From UBA4744 sp963718995 (GTDB lineage Bacteria; Actinomycetota; Acidimicrobiia; Spongiisociales; UBA4744): a stretch of DNA of 64,000 bases. The notes below the pieces were generated by a model, which ran no database searches, was not told where the DNA came from, and saw only the letters and a list, made by a program, of their open reading frames with translations. The position numbers and the translations under genes are program-made. The stretch lies in assembly GCA_963718995.1 (NCBI GenBank), contig CAVRAP010000021.1:124001-188000 (forward strand). The letters are read 5' to 3'. Below are positions 16,677-24,501 of the stretch, piece after piece. The number at the start of each line of letters is the position of its first letter. Within the stretch, counting starts at the first letter, position 1.

Positions 16677-18656
16677 CTACGAGTTGTCGGCCGGGATCGT
16701 CAACTCGAAGGTGGTGCCGCCGTTCCCCGAGTAGATGAGGTCCCCGCTCATCAGTCGCGCCAGGGTGCGCGACACGGCTAGTCCCAGTCCGACCGACCCT
16801 GGTTGGGTGCCCGGCTCATGAGCCGACGTGTAAGGATCGAAGATCGTTCCCGCCCGGTCGAGCGGGACTCCCGGCCCGTCATCTCGAACGGCCACCGTTA
16901 CCCGGGGACCGTCTCGGAAGGCTTGTACGGACACGTTCTTCCCGCCGTAGCGGGCTGCATTGGAGAGAAGGTTGCGGATGATCTGACGAAACCGGAGGGG
17001 ATCGCTCCAGATGAACTCTGCCCCGGGTTCGATGTGGACGGTCGGTGCCGTTTGCGAGGTTGGGACACAATGTCCGGCAATCACGGCGTCCAGTTCGGCC
17101 CGAAGGTCGACGCGGCGCGCTTGGAGGGTGAGCGTCCCGATGTCCGCTCGGGCGGCGACGAGGAGATCTTCGATGATGTCGGCCAGTTCGGAACTCTGCG
17201 AGGCGATGAGTTCAACGATCTCGCGGGCGTCGGCAGCCTCGTAGATCTGCCAGTTGTCGTTGAGTTCGTGGGAAAGCCCCACGACCGCAGTGAGCGGCGT
17301 CCGCAGTTCGTGACTGACGGATGCCACAAACTCGTCTTTCGATTTGATGACCTCTTCGAGTCGATTCTTGAGCGCGGTGAGCTGGGAGAGCGAATCCTCC
17401 AAACGGCCGTTCTCGAGGGAAACACTGATCTGGTTGGCGAGCGTATCTAAAAGGGGAACATCGTCGGCAACGAACGAACTGATATCGCCGACCCGGTTGA
17501 AGACGATGATGACGCCGACCACTCCGGTGGTGCTGGTCAAGGGTGCGACCAGAGCTTCTTTGATCGGTCCACGCTCGGAGGGCGGGAGACTCAGGGCGGA
17601 TGCATCGCTCGCAGCGAGAAGCGTTGCTCGACCGACTTCCGCCAACCTCTCCCACGCTCCCGGGGGCAGATCAGCGGGTTGCATCACGTTCAACCGGTCC
17701 CGTGGTCCGACTGCCGTCCAGTACGTCTCCAACCGGTTCCGTTCCGAGAAGAGCAGGATTTCGGCGTATTCCGCCTCGAGCATCCGGGTTGCATCCCGGC
17801 AGGCGGCCACGAGGGCTGCCTCTATTTGGGGCGTCCGATGCAACGATCGGGTGGCTTCGTATAGCGATTCGAGTTTTGCCCGCTCGTGGCGTTGCGAGAC
17901 ATATGCCCGATACGCAAGAAACAGAATGACGGGAGGCATGAGCGCCAGCCAGCTTGCGGAGGGTGCGGCCCACAATATGACGACGGCGCTCACGGCCAGG
18001 CTGGCGTTCATGGAACCGGCCAGGCAGCTGAGCGCCAGCACCTGCACGAGGTCTTCACGAGGCACATGTCCGCCCGTTAGTCGCACGGCCACGTTGATCA
18101 GGAGGTCGGCGGCGATGGTGGCAACGAGGCCGGCGGCAACGGCTGCAAGCCATCCGATCAAGCCCAGGGGATCACCCAGTGCAACGATGCCGCGGAAGAC
18201 GGTGACGGCGAGGGCTCCCTGGAGTCCGAACTGTGCAATGTTGAAGGCGAACTTGATCGAAGGAAGCCGGCGGTGGAAGGCGTAAACGGCCGCGATACCC
18301 ACCAACTGACCGACGGCCAGATGAGCCGGGGAGGCGAAGAACAAACCGAGAACGAGGGGGATCTCGCTCATGGAGAAAGAGTGGGCGTCCTTTCGGAAGC
18401 GCAAGTGCACCACTGCGAGTTCGGCCACGTAGAATCCGACGGCGAGTCCCCACCACGGCAGCTGGGGGGAGTTCCGCAACACCGGCAGGTCGAGCACCGA
18501 ATACCAGATGGCAGCCGCACTCACGGCAATGAACGCGGTGAGCCACCAAACCCTGGTGGTTCCGCGCACGGCCGTTGGAGATCTGTTGGCTCGGCGCCCC
18601 GTCTGCGTCACGTGTTTCTCATTTGTGCTCGGCGGATTTTTTGCCTCACCCCGCAT
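16677..18656 (-). CDS. Membrane-bound sensor histidine kinase with GAF domain
   Basis: 659 residues. About residues 35-255 hold eight or so hydrophobic segments forming an uncharacterised membrane sensor. About 265-415 is a GAF domain (VEAALVAACRDATRMLEAEY-like start, ending LANQISVSLENGRLE). The dimerisation/phosphoacceptor region has the His of SVSHELRTPLTAVVGLSHEL near residue 449. The ATPase domain follows with GPGVPLDRAGTIFDPYTS and GSVGLGLAVSRTLARLMSG. No response regulator is adjacent, so it is an orphan kinase whose partner must lie elsewhere. ATG at 18656 has no Shine-Dalgarno sequence, and a GTG 15 codons later is a possible alternative. It ends 11 bases from sufC copy 1, convergent. 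Confidence 0.9.
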   Translation of the reverse strand: MRGEAKNPPSTNEKHVTQTGRRANRSPTAVRGTTRVWWLTAFIAVSAAAIWYSVLDLPVLRNSPQLPWWGLAVGFYVAELAVVHLRFRKDAHSFSMSEIPLVLGLFFASPAHLAVGQLVGIAAVYAFHRRLPSIKFAFNIAQFGLQGALAVTVFRGIVALGDPLGLIGWLAAVAAGLVATIAADLLINVAVRLTGGHVPREDLVQVLALSCLAGSMNASLAVSAVVILWAAPSASWLALMPPVILFLAYRAYVSQRHERAKLESLYEATRSLHRTPQIEAALVAACRDATRMLEAEYAEILLFSERNRLETYWTAVGPRDRLNVMQPADLPPGAWERLAEVGRATLLAASDASALSLPPSERGPIKEALVAPLTSTTGVVGVIIVFNRVGDISSFVADDVPLLDTLANQISVSLENGRLEDSLSQLTALKNRLEEVIKSKDEFVASVSHELRTPLTAVVGLSHELNDNWQIYEAADAREIVELIASQSSELADIIEDLLVAARADIGTLTLQARRVDLRAELDAVIAGHCVPTSQTAPTVHIEPGAEFIWSDPLRFRQIIRNLLSNAARYGGKNVSVQAFRDGPRVTVAVRDDGPGVPLDRAGTIFDPYTSAHEPGTQPGSVGLGLAVSRTLARLMSGDLIYSGNGGTTFELTIPADNS

Positions 18657-18739
18657 GAGGAATATCGGCAGAGCGGGGCCCAGTCTTTACTGCAGACATA
18701 AGTGACTTAGGTCCCTGGGTCGGCCCGAGCACGGGCGCC

Positions 18740-18745
18740 TACGCT
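18740..18745 (+). promoter_or_regulatory. Candidate -10 box of fumC
   Basis: TACGCT, 28 bases before the fumC start, leaves a short leader containing the gaggag Shine-Dalgarno. The same hexamer precedes the transketolase and the giant glycosyltransferase genes. Confidence 0.35.
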
Positions 18746-18773
18746 ACGAAGGAACAAACGAGAGGAGCCGGCC

Positions 18774-20165
18774 GTGGAGTATCGGATTGAACGCGACTCG
18801 ATGGGTGAGGTCAAGGTACCGGTTGATGCGTTCTACGGGGCATCCACCCAGCGAGCCGTAGACAACTTCCCGGTTTCGGGCATCAAGGTCGACCGCAGAA
18901 TCATCTGGGCTTTCGGGTTGCTCAAAGGCTCGGCGGCCGAGGTGTCGGGAGCTGATGGTTTCGTCGACGAGGACAAGGCCAAGGTCATCCGGCAAGCGGC
19001 CGACGAAGTGATGGCAGGTGGCCTCGACGGGGAATTCCCGGTCGATGTATTCCAGACCGGGTCCGGGACCTCAAGCAACACCAACAGCAACGAGGTGATC
19101 GCTCATCGGGCTTCCGAGTTGCTGGGTGGCAAACGTGGCTCGAAGCTGGTCCACCCCAATGATCACGTCAACTTCGGCCAATCGTCCAACGACACCTTTC
19201 CGACGGCGATGCATGTCGCGGCGGTTGACGCGCTGCGCCAGGATCTGCTGCCCGCCCTGGTTGTTCTTGGTGCATCACTCGAGGGGAAAGCCGATGAGTT
19301 CTCCGACGTCGTCAAATCCGGCCGAACCCATCTGATGGATGCAGTGCCCGTCACCCTCGGGCAGGAGTTCTCCGGGTATGCGGCCCAGATTCGCAAGGCC
19401 GCCGAACGAGTGGAGAAGGTGATCCCGGAACTCGAGGAGCTTCCCCTGGGTGGCACGGCCACCGGAACCGGGATCAACTGTCCGGAAGGTTTCGCTGCCA
19501 AGGTCATCGCCGTCATGGCGGAGCGCACCGGCTACGGGTTTTTCGAAGCCACAAACCATTTCGAGGCGCAGGCTTCGAAAGATGCAATTGTCAACGCCTC
19601 CGGGGCCTTGAAGACGGTGGCGGTTTCGCTGTTCAAGATCGCCAACGATCTCCGCTGGTTGTCCTCAGGACCGGTGACCGCCATCGCCGAGATCAAGCTT
19701 CCCGCTCTGCAACCGGGCAGTTCCATCATGCCTGCCAAGGTCAATCCGGTCATCCCGGAGATGGCCATGCAGGTTGCGGCGCAAGTCATGGGCAACGACA
19801 CCGCCGTCGCCTGGGGAGGAGCGAACGGCAACTTCGAGCTCAATGTCATGATGCCGATGATGGCTCGCAATCTGGGAGAGTCGATCTCCCTACTGGCAGC
19901 CGCCTGCCGGTTGATGGCTGAGAAATGCGTCGACGGCATCGTCGCCGACGCGGAACGGGCCCGTCACCTTCTCGAGAAGAACGTCATCGTCGTCACAGCC
20001 CTCAACCCCCACATCGGATATGACAACGGTTCCATTGCCGCCAAAGAGGCTTTTGCGAGTGGCCGCACGGTGCGAGAAGTGGTGCTGGAGAAAGGCTGGA
20101 TGTCCGAAGAAGAAGTCGACAAGGCTCTCGATCTCAAGCGCATGACCGAAGGGGGAGTGGGCTAG
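18774..20165 (+). CDS. fumC: Class II fumarate hydratase
   Basis: 463 residues, standard length. It converts fumarate to malate in the TCA cycle. The lyase signature GSSIMPAKVNPVIPEM is near residue 316, SSNDTFPTAMHVAA and TGSGTSSNTNSNEV are the other conserved blocks, and HLMDAVPVTLGQEF carries the conserved His. GTG start with gaggag seven bases upstream. It is monocistronic and separated from the convergent sufU by a hairpin-forming repeat. Confidence 0.96.
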   Translation: MEYRIERDSMGEVKVPVDAFYGASTQRAVDNFPVSGIKVDRRIIWAFGLLKGSAAEVSGADGFVDEDKAKVIRQAADEVMAGGLDGEFPVDVFQTGSGTSSNTNSNEVIAHRASELLGGKRGSKLVHPNDHVNFGQSSNDTFPTAMHVAAVDALRQDLLPALVVLGASLEGKADEFSDVVKSGRTHLMDAVPVTLGQEFSGYAAQIRKAAERVEKVIPELEELPLGGTATGTGINCPEGFAAKVIAVMAERTGYGFFEATNHFEAQASKDAIVNASGALKTVAVSLFKIANDLRWLSSGPVTAIAEIKLPALQPGSSIMPAKVNPVIPEMAMQVAAQVMGNDTAVAWGGANGNFELNVMMPMMARNLGESISLLAAACRLMAEKCVDGIVADAERARHLLEKNVIVVTALNPHIGYDNGSIAAKEAFASGRTVREVVLEKGWMSEEEVDKALDLKRMTEGGVG

Positions 20166-20175
20166 AGGGAGTCGC

Positions 20176-20238
20176 CAGTATTCAGTATTCAGTATTCAGA
20201 ACGGCATGCCTTCACTGATGACTGATGGCTGACTACTG
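20176..20238. repeat. Heptamer tandem repeat forming a long imperfect hairpin between fumC and sufU
   Basis: 20176-20199 is 3.4 copies of the 7-mer CAGTATT. Its reverse complement matches 20215-20238 (ctgatgactgatggctgact and the bases after it) at 18 of 24 positions. The 15-base loop contains the palindrome GGCATGCC. The element fills the gap between two convergent genes and its right arm covers the sufU stop codon. It may act as a two-way terminator; it also resembles dispersed repeat elements, which needs a genome-wide count. Confidence 0.6.
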
Positions 20239-20688
20239 ACGGCTCTTGAGTGCTTCTTCCAGTGTGGTCCAGGCCAGGTTGGCGCACTTGATCCGGACCG
20301 GAAACTTGCGAACTCCTTGCAGAGCTTCCAGATCACCGAGCACCGCGCCCGGACGGTCGGGATCGAGGCCTGCTTGCGTAGGCGCCGCCACGTCGATGTC
20401 CATCATTGCCTTGAAGGTGGAAATGAGGTCGTGGACCTCGTCGAGCGTCTTGCCTTTGATGGCTTGACTCATCATCGAAGCGGAAGACTGGCTGATCGAA
20501 CATCCCTGACCCTGGACGGCCACTTCGGTGACGCGATCGCCGTCCAGGTGAAGGTCGAGCTGCAGTTCGTCCCCGCACAGAGGGTTGTTGCCCTCGGCGT
20601 GGGCGTCAGGGTGGTCGAGGGTTCCGCGATTACGGGGATTGCGGTTGTGGTCGAGGATCACATCCCGGTAGAGATCTTCAATCGACAT
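20233..20688 (-). CDS. sufU: Fe-S cluster assembly sulfur-transfer protein SufU
   Basis: 151 residues, IscU-fold, SufU type. It accepts sulfur from SufS. Conserved Cys/Asp ligands: NPLCGDE (Cys 38, Asp 40), GQGCSISQSSASMM and a late RIKCANLAW. The insert between the second and third cysteine motifs typical of SufU is present. The ATG at 20688 lies inside the last codons of sufS (11-base overlap), indicating coupled translation in the order sufC2-sufS-sufU. No Zn-independent IscU features or HscA-type partner is seen. Confidence 0.93.
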   Translation of the reverse strand: MSIEDLYRDVILDHNRNPRNRGTLDHPDAHAEGNNPLCGDELQLDLHLDGDRVTEVAVQGQGCSISQSSASMMSQAIKGKTLDEVHDLISTFKAMMDIDVAAPTQAGLDPDRPGAVLGDLEALQGVRKFPVRIKCANLAWTTLEEALKSRQ

Positions 20689-21907
20689 GGAAAACCTCTT
20701 GCACCTTGCGGAGGCCGGCCAGGAGCGCGTCGACATCCTCTCTCGTGTTGTACACCTGGAATGAGGCACGGACGGTGGCCGGGACACCCAGTGCTCTCGT
20801 GAGTGGCTTGGCGCAATGGTGACCGGCGCGAACGGCGACGCCTTCCTGATCGAGAATGGTCGCTACATCGTGCGGGTGAATATCGCCGAGGGTAAAGCTG
20901 ATGACTCCGCCCCGCCGGTCGAGATCCGCCGGTCCGAATACCCGGACGGCGGGCAGCCCGGCGAGTTGTTGCAGTGCATAGGCGGTGAGATCTTGGCCAT
21001 GCCGGCGCACCTCGCCCATGCCGATCTTTTCGAGGTAGTCGGTCGCAGCTCCCAGGCCGATAGCTTCGACGAACGGAGGCGTTCCCGCCTCGAACTTGTG
21101 CGGCACGGGGGCCCAGGTTGACCCATCGAGCCGCACGTCGCTGATCATTTCGCCGCCGCCCTCAAAGGGTTCCATCTCTTCGAGCAACGCAGGACGACCC
21201 CAGAGGGCTCCGATACCGGTGGGACCCAGCATCTTGTGGCCGGAGAACGCTATGGCATCGGCTTCGAGTCTCTGGACATCGACCGGAGCGTGGGTGATCA
21301 ACTGGGCAGCATCGACAATGACGAGCGCACCTACGGCTCGCGCCATTCGGGCGAGCTCGGCGACCGGTGGCATCGTTCCCGTTACGTTCGACATGCCGGT
21401 GAACGAGAAGACTTTGACACGCTCGTCGAGGAACTCGGGGAGCCGGTCGAGATCGAGTTGGTAGTCGTCGGTCATGGGCAGGTAGACCAGTTCGGCGCCA
21501 GTCCGGCGGGCGACCAGTTGCCATGGGACCACATTGGCGTGGTGCTCCATCATCGTCAGCAGGATTCGGTCGCCGGCCTGCAGATGGTCCATGCCCCATC
21601 CGAACGCGACGGTGTTGAGCGCCGTGGTCGCTCCCCGGGTGAACACCACTTCGGATCGTGACCCGGCGTTGATGAATCGCGCCACCTTGCCCCGCGCCTC
21701 TTCATAGGCGGTGGTTGTTTCCTCGGAGAGGAGGTAAGCCCCTCGATGGACATTCGCATAGTGCGAGCGATAGATCGCATCCATGGCGTCAAGAACCTGA
21801 ATCGGTTTCTGGCTCGAGGCGGCCGAATCGAGGAACACGAGGGGCTTTCCGTGGACCCGGCGCTCGAGAATGGGGAAATCCGGGGTCAGATGGGAGTAGT
21901 CGATCAC
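20678..21907 (-). CDS. sufS: Cysteine desulfurase SufS
   Basis: 409 residues, group II PLP-dependent desulfurase. It mobilises sulfur from cysteine for cluster assembly. The PLP lysine is in FSGHKMLGPTGIGALWG, and the active-site Cys is in RAGHHCAKPLTRALG near the end. Further conserved blocks: NVHRGAYLLSEETTTAYEEA and VFTRGATTALN. GTG start at 21907, 13 bases after the sufC2 stop and with gagg upstream. Product hands sulfur to SufU, encoded next. Confidence 0.95.
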   Translation of the reverse strand: MIDYSHLTPDFPILERRVHGKPLVFLDSAASSQKPIQVLDAMDAIYRSHYANVHRGAYLLSEETTTAYEEARGKVARFINAGSRSEVVFTRGATTALNTVAFGWGMDHLQAGDRILLTMMEHHANVVPWQLVARRTGAELVYLPMTDDYQLDLDRLPEFLDERVKVFSFTGMSNVTGTMPPVAELARMARAVGALVIVDAAQLITHAPVDVQRLEADAIAFSGHKMLGPTGIGALWGRPALLEEMEPFEGGGEMISDVRLDGSTWAPVPHKFEAGTPPFVEAIGLGAATDYLEKIGMGEVRRHGQDLTAYALQQLAGLPAVRVFGPADLDRRGGVISFTLGDIHPHDVATILDQEGVAVRAGHHCAKPLTRALGVPATVRASFQVYNTREDVDALLAGLRKVQEVFHVD

Positions 21908-21920
21908 GTTACCCTCGCCT

Positions 21921-22679
21921 CTAGACCTGGGCGCCGGTTCGAAAAGAGTCGTAGCCTTCTGCTTCCAACCTGACGGCGAGCTCGGGACCGCCCGAGGTCA
22001 GCACCCGGCCGTTCATGAAGATGTGAACCACGTCGGGTGTGATGTAGTCGAGAAGGCGTTGATAGTGGGTGATGATCAGGAACCCGCGTTCGGGTCCGGT
22101 TAGTTTGTTGACTCCTTCGGCCACAATCCGCAATGCGTCGATGTCGAGGCCGGAGTCGGTTTCATCCATGATGGCCAGGTCTGGTTCCAGGACGGCCATT
22201 TGCAGAACCTCGTTGCGTTTTCGCTCTCCTCCCGAGAATCCTTCGTTCAGGTATCGGTCGGCGAAACTCGATTCCATGCCGAGTTCCTTCATGGCGTCCA
22301 TGACCTTCAACCGCAATTCGAGGACCGTATATTCGATACCGGTGCGGTTGGAGAGCGCCGCGCGCAGGAAGTTCACGACCGATACCCCGGGTATCTCCTC
22401 CGGATACTGGAACGCCAGGAACATACCCAGGTTGGCTCGATCGTTCGGTGGTGCCGCCGTAACGTCCTCGCCTTTGAAGAGAATCCTTCCGGAGGTCACC
22501 TCGTAGTTCGTGTTGCCCATGAGTACATTCGCCAGCGTGGACTTACCCGACCCGTTGGGGCCCATGAGAGCGGCAATCTCGCCCTGCTCGACGGTGAGGT
22601 CGACTCCGCGCAGAATCTCTGCGTCGGCGACACGGGCGTGGAGGTCCTGGATCTGAAGGAGTGGTGTTTGGGTCGGCAT
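21921..22679 (-). CDS. sufC: SUF ATPase SufC (copy 2)
   Basis: 252 residues. Walker A GPNGSGKST, signature FSGGERKRNEVLQ, Walker B LAIMDETDSGLDID and the SufC C-terminal ITHYQRLLDYITPD. The ATG at 22679 is preferred over the GTG at 22685 because a TAGGCT box ends six bases before it, giving a leaderless transcript; there is no Shine-Dalgarno sequence. First gene of sufC2-sufS-sufU. With copy 1 at 15859 the organism has two SufC proteins, of which this one is nearer in motif sequence to the typical SufBDCSU form. Confidence 0.93.
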   Translation of the reverse strand: MPTQTPLLQIQDLHARVADAEILRGVDLTVEQGEIAALMGPNGSGKSTLANVLMGNTNYEVTSGRILFKGEDVTAAPPNDRANLGMFLAFQYPEEIPGVSVVNFLRAALSNRTGIEYTVLELRLKVMDAMKELGMESSFADRYLNEGFSGGERKRNEVLQMAVLEPDLAIMDETDSGLDIDALRIVAEGVNKLTGPERGFLIITHYQRLLDYITPDVVHIFMNGRVLTSGGPELAVRLEAEGYDSFRTGAQV

Positions 22680-22685
22680 GAACAC

Positions 22686-22691
22686 AGCCTA
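22686..22691 (-). promoter_or_regulatory. Candidate -10 box of sufC2-sufS-sufU
   Basis: TAGGCT read on the minus strand ends six bases before the ATG at 22679. The same hexamer precedes rmlC and the DUF3048 gene. Confidence 0.38.
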
Positions 22692-22752
22692 AATACACCA
22701 CGGACATAGTGGAATTTCAGGGTCGGAATCTGCTCGGCTCATGTCAAGAAAC

Positions 22753-23679
22753 CTACGAAAGCAGCACCTCGAACGTTTGGTCGAGGGCCGACAGATCGGA
22801 GAGGTCGAGGTGCTGGACGTAGAACTTGGTGACGCCGGCCGCTTCGAGCCCTGCCAGCGTTTCGGCGACGCGAGAAGGCGGGCCGAGTGGGATTCCGTGT
22901 GACTCCCAGCGGCGTTCGAGTTCGTCGGCCTCGTCGTTTCGGTGCGCGGCGGCCGTTTCGAGCTTCTGGCGGTATTGAGCTTCGTCGACCCCAACCAGGA
23001 CCGGTCCCATCACGCTCATGGTGATCCGATCGGGGTCCCGCCCGGCCTTGATGGCCGCGGCGCGGACCCGTTTGATCTTGGGGGCAATTTCAGAAGCGGT
23101 GCCGACGAAGTGGTTGTATTCGTCGGCATAGGTGCCGGCCAGGCGCGGGGTTCGCTGCGGGCCCTGGCCCCCGACGATGATGGGGATCCTGGTTTTCGGG
23201 ATGGGACGGACGTCCGCCTCCAGTTCGTAGTAGCGGCCGGCAAAGACCTGCGGCCCTTCCGCGAAGGCCGCCCGGAGGTAGAGGAGCGCTTCTTCCAGAC
23301 GGCCAAAACGCTCACTCCAGGCCGGGAAGGGCAACCCGAAAGCGTCATGCTCGACGTCCATCCAACCCGTGCCGACTCCCAAATCCAGTCGTCCGTTGGA
23401 CATCTGGTCGATGGTCGCCGCCATCTTGGCCAGCACGGCCGGGTGCCGGAAGGTTATGGGCGAAACGAGCACACAGAGCCGGATGTGCGACGTTTCGCGG
23501 GCGAGTCCGGCCAGCACAGAAAACGCGTCAGTGGCTTCCGCCGGGGGTTGCCGGCTGGAGTAGTAGTGGTCGGAACGAGCAAAACTGGTCAGGCCGGTTT
23601 GCTCAGCCCAGCGGGCGGCGGCCAGCTGCTCTTCGTAGGTACCGCCCATCTGGGGCTCAGTCATCAAGGCGAATTCCAC
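22753..23679 (-). CDS. LLM-class (luciferase-like) F420-dependent oxidoreductase
   Basis: 308 residues, TIM-barrel flavin/F420 monooxygenase superfamily. Typical blocks: MEFALMTEPQMGGTYEEQL, the early ARSDHYY, GLARETSHIRLCVLVSPITF, RLDLGVGTGWMDVEHDAFGL and PIIVGGQGPQRTPRLAGTYA. GTG start with aaggag upstream. In actinobacteria this branch usually uses F420 rather than FMN, but the sequence alone does not prove that. Substrate unknown. It stands alone, divergent from the 23.8 kb operon. Confidence 0.88.
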   Translation of the reverse strand: MEFALMTEPQMGGTYEEQLAAARWAEQTGLTSFARSDHYYSSRQPPAEATDAFSVLAGLARETSHIRLCVLVSPITFRHPAVLAKMAATIDQMSNGRLDLGVGTGWMDVEHDAFGLPFPAWSERFGRLEEALLYLRAAFAEGPQVFAGRYYELEADVRPIPKTRIPIIVGGQGPQRTPRLAGTYADEYNHFVGTASEIAPKIKRVRAAAIKAGRDPDRITMSVMGPVLVGVDEAQYRQKLETAAAHRNDEADELERRWESHGIPLGPPSRVAETLAGLEAAGVTKFYVQHLDLSDLSALDQTFEVLLS

Positions 23680-23778
23680 CCGGGCTCCTTTCCCTTGACA
23701 CTAATCGCGGCGAGCCGGACGATCGGCCGGTCCGCGCCGAGGGTCGCCGACTCATGCGGCGTGGGATGGTGGTGCCGG

Positions 23779-23784
23779 TAGCAT
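23779..23784 (+). promoter_or_regulatory. Candidate -10 box, leaderless start of the 23.8 kb operon
   Basis: TAGCAT ends seven bases before the ATG at 23792, in the short divergent region shared with the LLM oxidoreductase gene. Confidence 0.3.
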
Positions 23785-23791
23785 GACCGGT

Positions 23792-24229
23792 ATGAATCCC
23801 CGGACTGCCGTCGTCGTTGCAGCTTTGTTGCTGGCCGTGTTTCTGGTCGTGATTGCTGCCATGGTCTGGCAGGAAGCCAAACGTCGATCCGCAACCGGTC
23901 AGCTGATCTACTCCATCGATGATGCTGTTGATTTCGCTATACAGGACCTCGACGAAGAGGTGCGGGTCCGTCTCGGGAAGGCAGGTGTACGTCGGATTCT
24001 CGAATGGGAAGTGCACTATCTCCAGGGTCTGGCAGAGAGCAAACGTGCGAAAGGCGTGACGGTAGTAGCCGGCGGGCATGGCCCGGCGGTTGCATACATC
24101 AAAGAGCAGATCGCCCGGCGCCACGGCGTCTCGTACGATGAGAGTGATATTCGTGCCGTTCTGGCGGGCGAAGCGCGGTATCTGGCCACGATCGGAGCAG
24201 TTGGAGAACCGGTGGAGGATTCATCATGA
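23792..24229 (+). CDS. Small membrane-anchored protein of unknown function
   Basis: 145 residues from ATG 23792 (ATG 23783 is also in frame). One N-terminal membrane helix (AVVVAALLLAVFLVVIAAMV) is followed by a cytoplasmic, helix-rich part: DAVDFAIQDLDEEVRVRLGK and later YIKEQIARRHGVSYDESDIR. I do not recognise the family. Its stop overlaps the start of the zinc-ribbon gene, which in turn overlaps the mutase gene, so the three are translated as a unit. Confidence 0.72.
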   Translation: MNPRTAVVVAALLLAVFLVVIAAMVWQEAKRRSATGQLIYSIDDAVDFAIQDLDEEVRVRLGKAGVRRILEWEVHYLQGLAESKRAKGVTVVAGGHGPAVAYIKEQIARRHGVSYDESDIRAVLAGEARYLATIGAVGEPVEDSS

Positions 24230-24501
24230 TGGGCGTTCGGTGCGGGCGATGCAGTACGCAGTTTCCAGTGGATGGCGCCGGTCGTTTTCCCTGTCCATCG
24301 TGCGGTGCCGTGAATGAGGTCCGTCCGGCCGCAGCCCCCGAGCCGTCGTTGACGGTGCCCCCAGCAGCAGCACCCGAGCCCGGGGAACCTTCGCCGAAAG
24401 CCACCTGCGGGGAGTGCTCGTTCACGTTCATCGTTGGGGAGGTTGCCGTCGCACCATGTCCCAATTGCGGTGCCGACGTCGCCGTTGGGCGGAACCCGTG
24501 A
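24226..24501 (+). CDS. Double zinc-ribbon small protein
   Basis: 91 residues with two CxxC...CxxC zinc ribbons: CGRC...CPSC (residues about 6-27) and CGEC...CPNC (about 62-83), joined by a Pro/Ala-rich linker. No other domain. It overlaps the preceding membrane-protein gene by four bases and the following mutase start by four bases. It may act as an assembly or regulatory partner of either, but nothing in the sequence decides that. Confidence 0.78.
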   Translation: MMGVRCGRCSTQFPVDGAGRFPCPSCGAVNEVRPAAAPEPSLTVPPAAAPEPGEPSPKATCGECSFTFIVGEVAVAPCPNCGADVAVGRNP

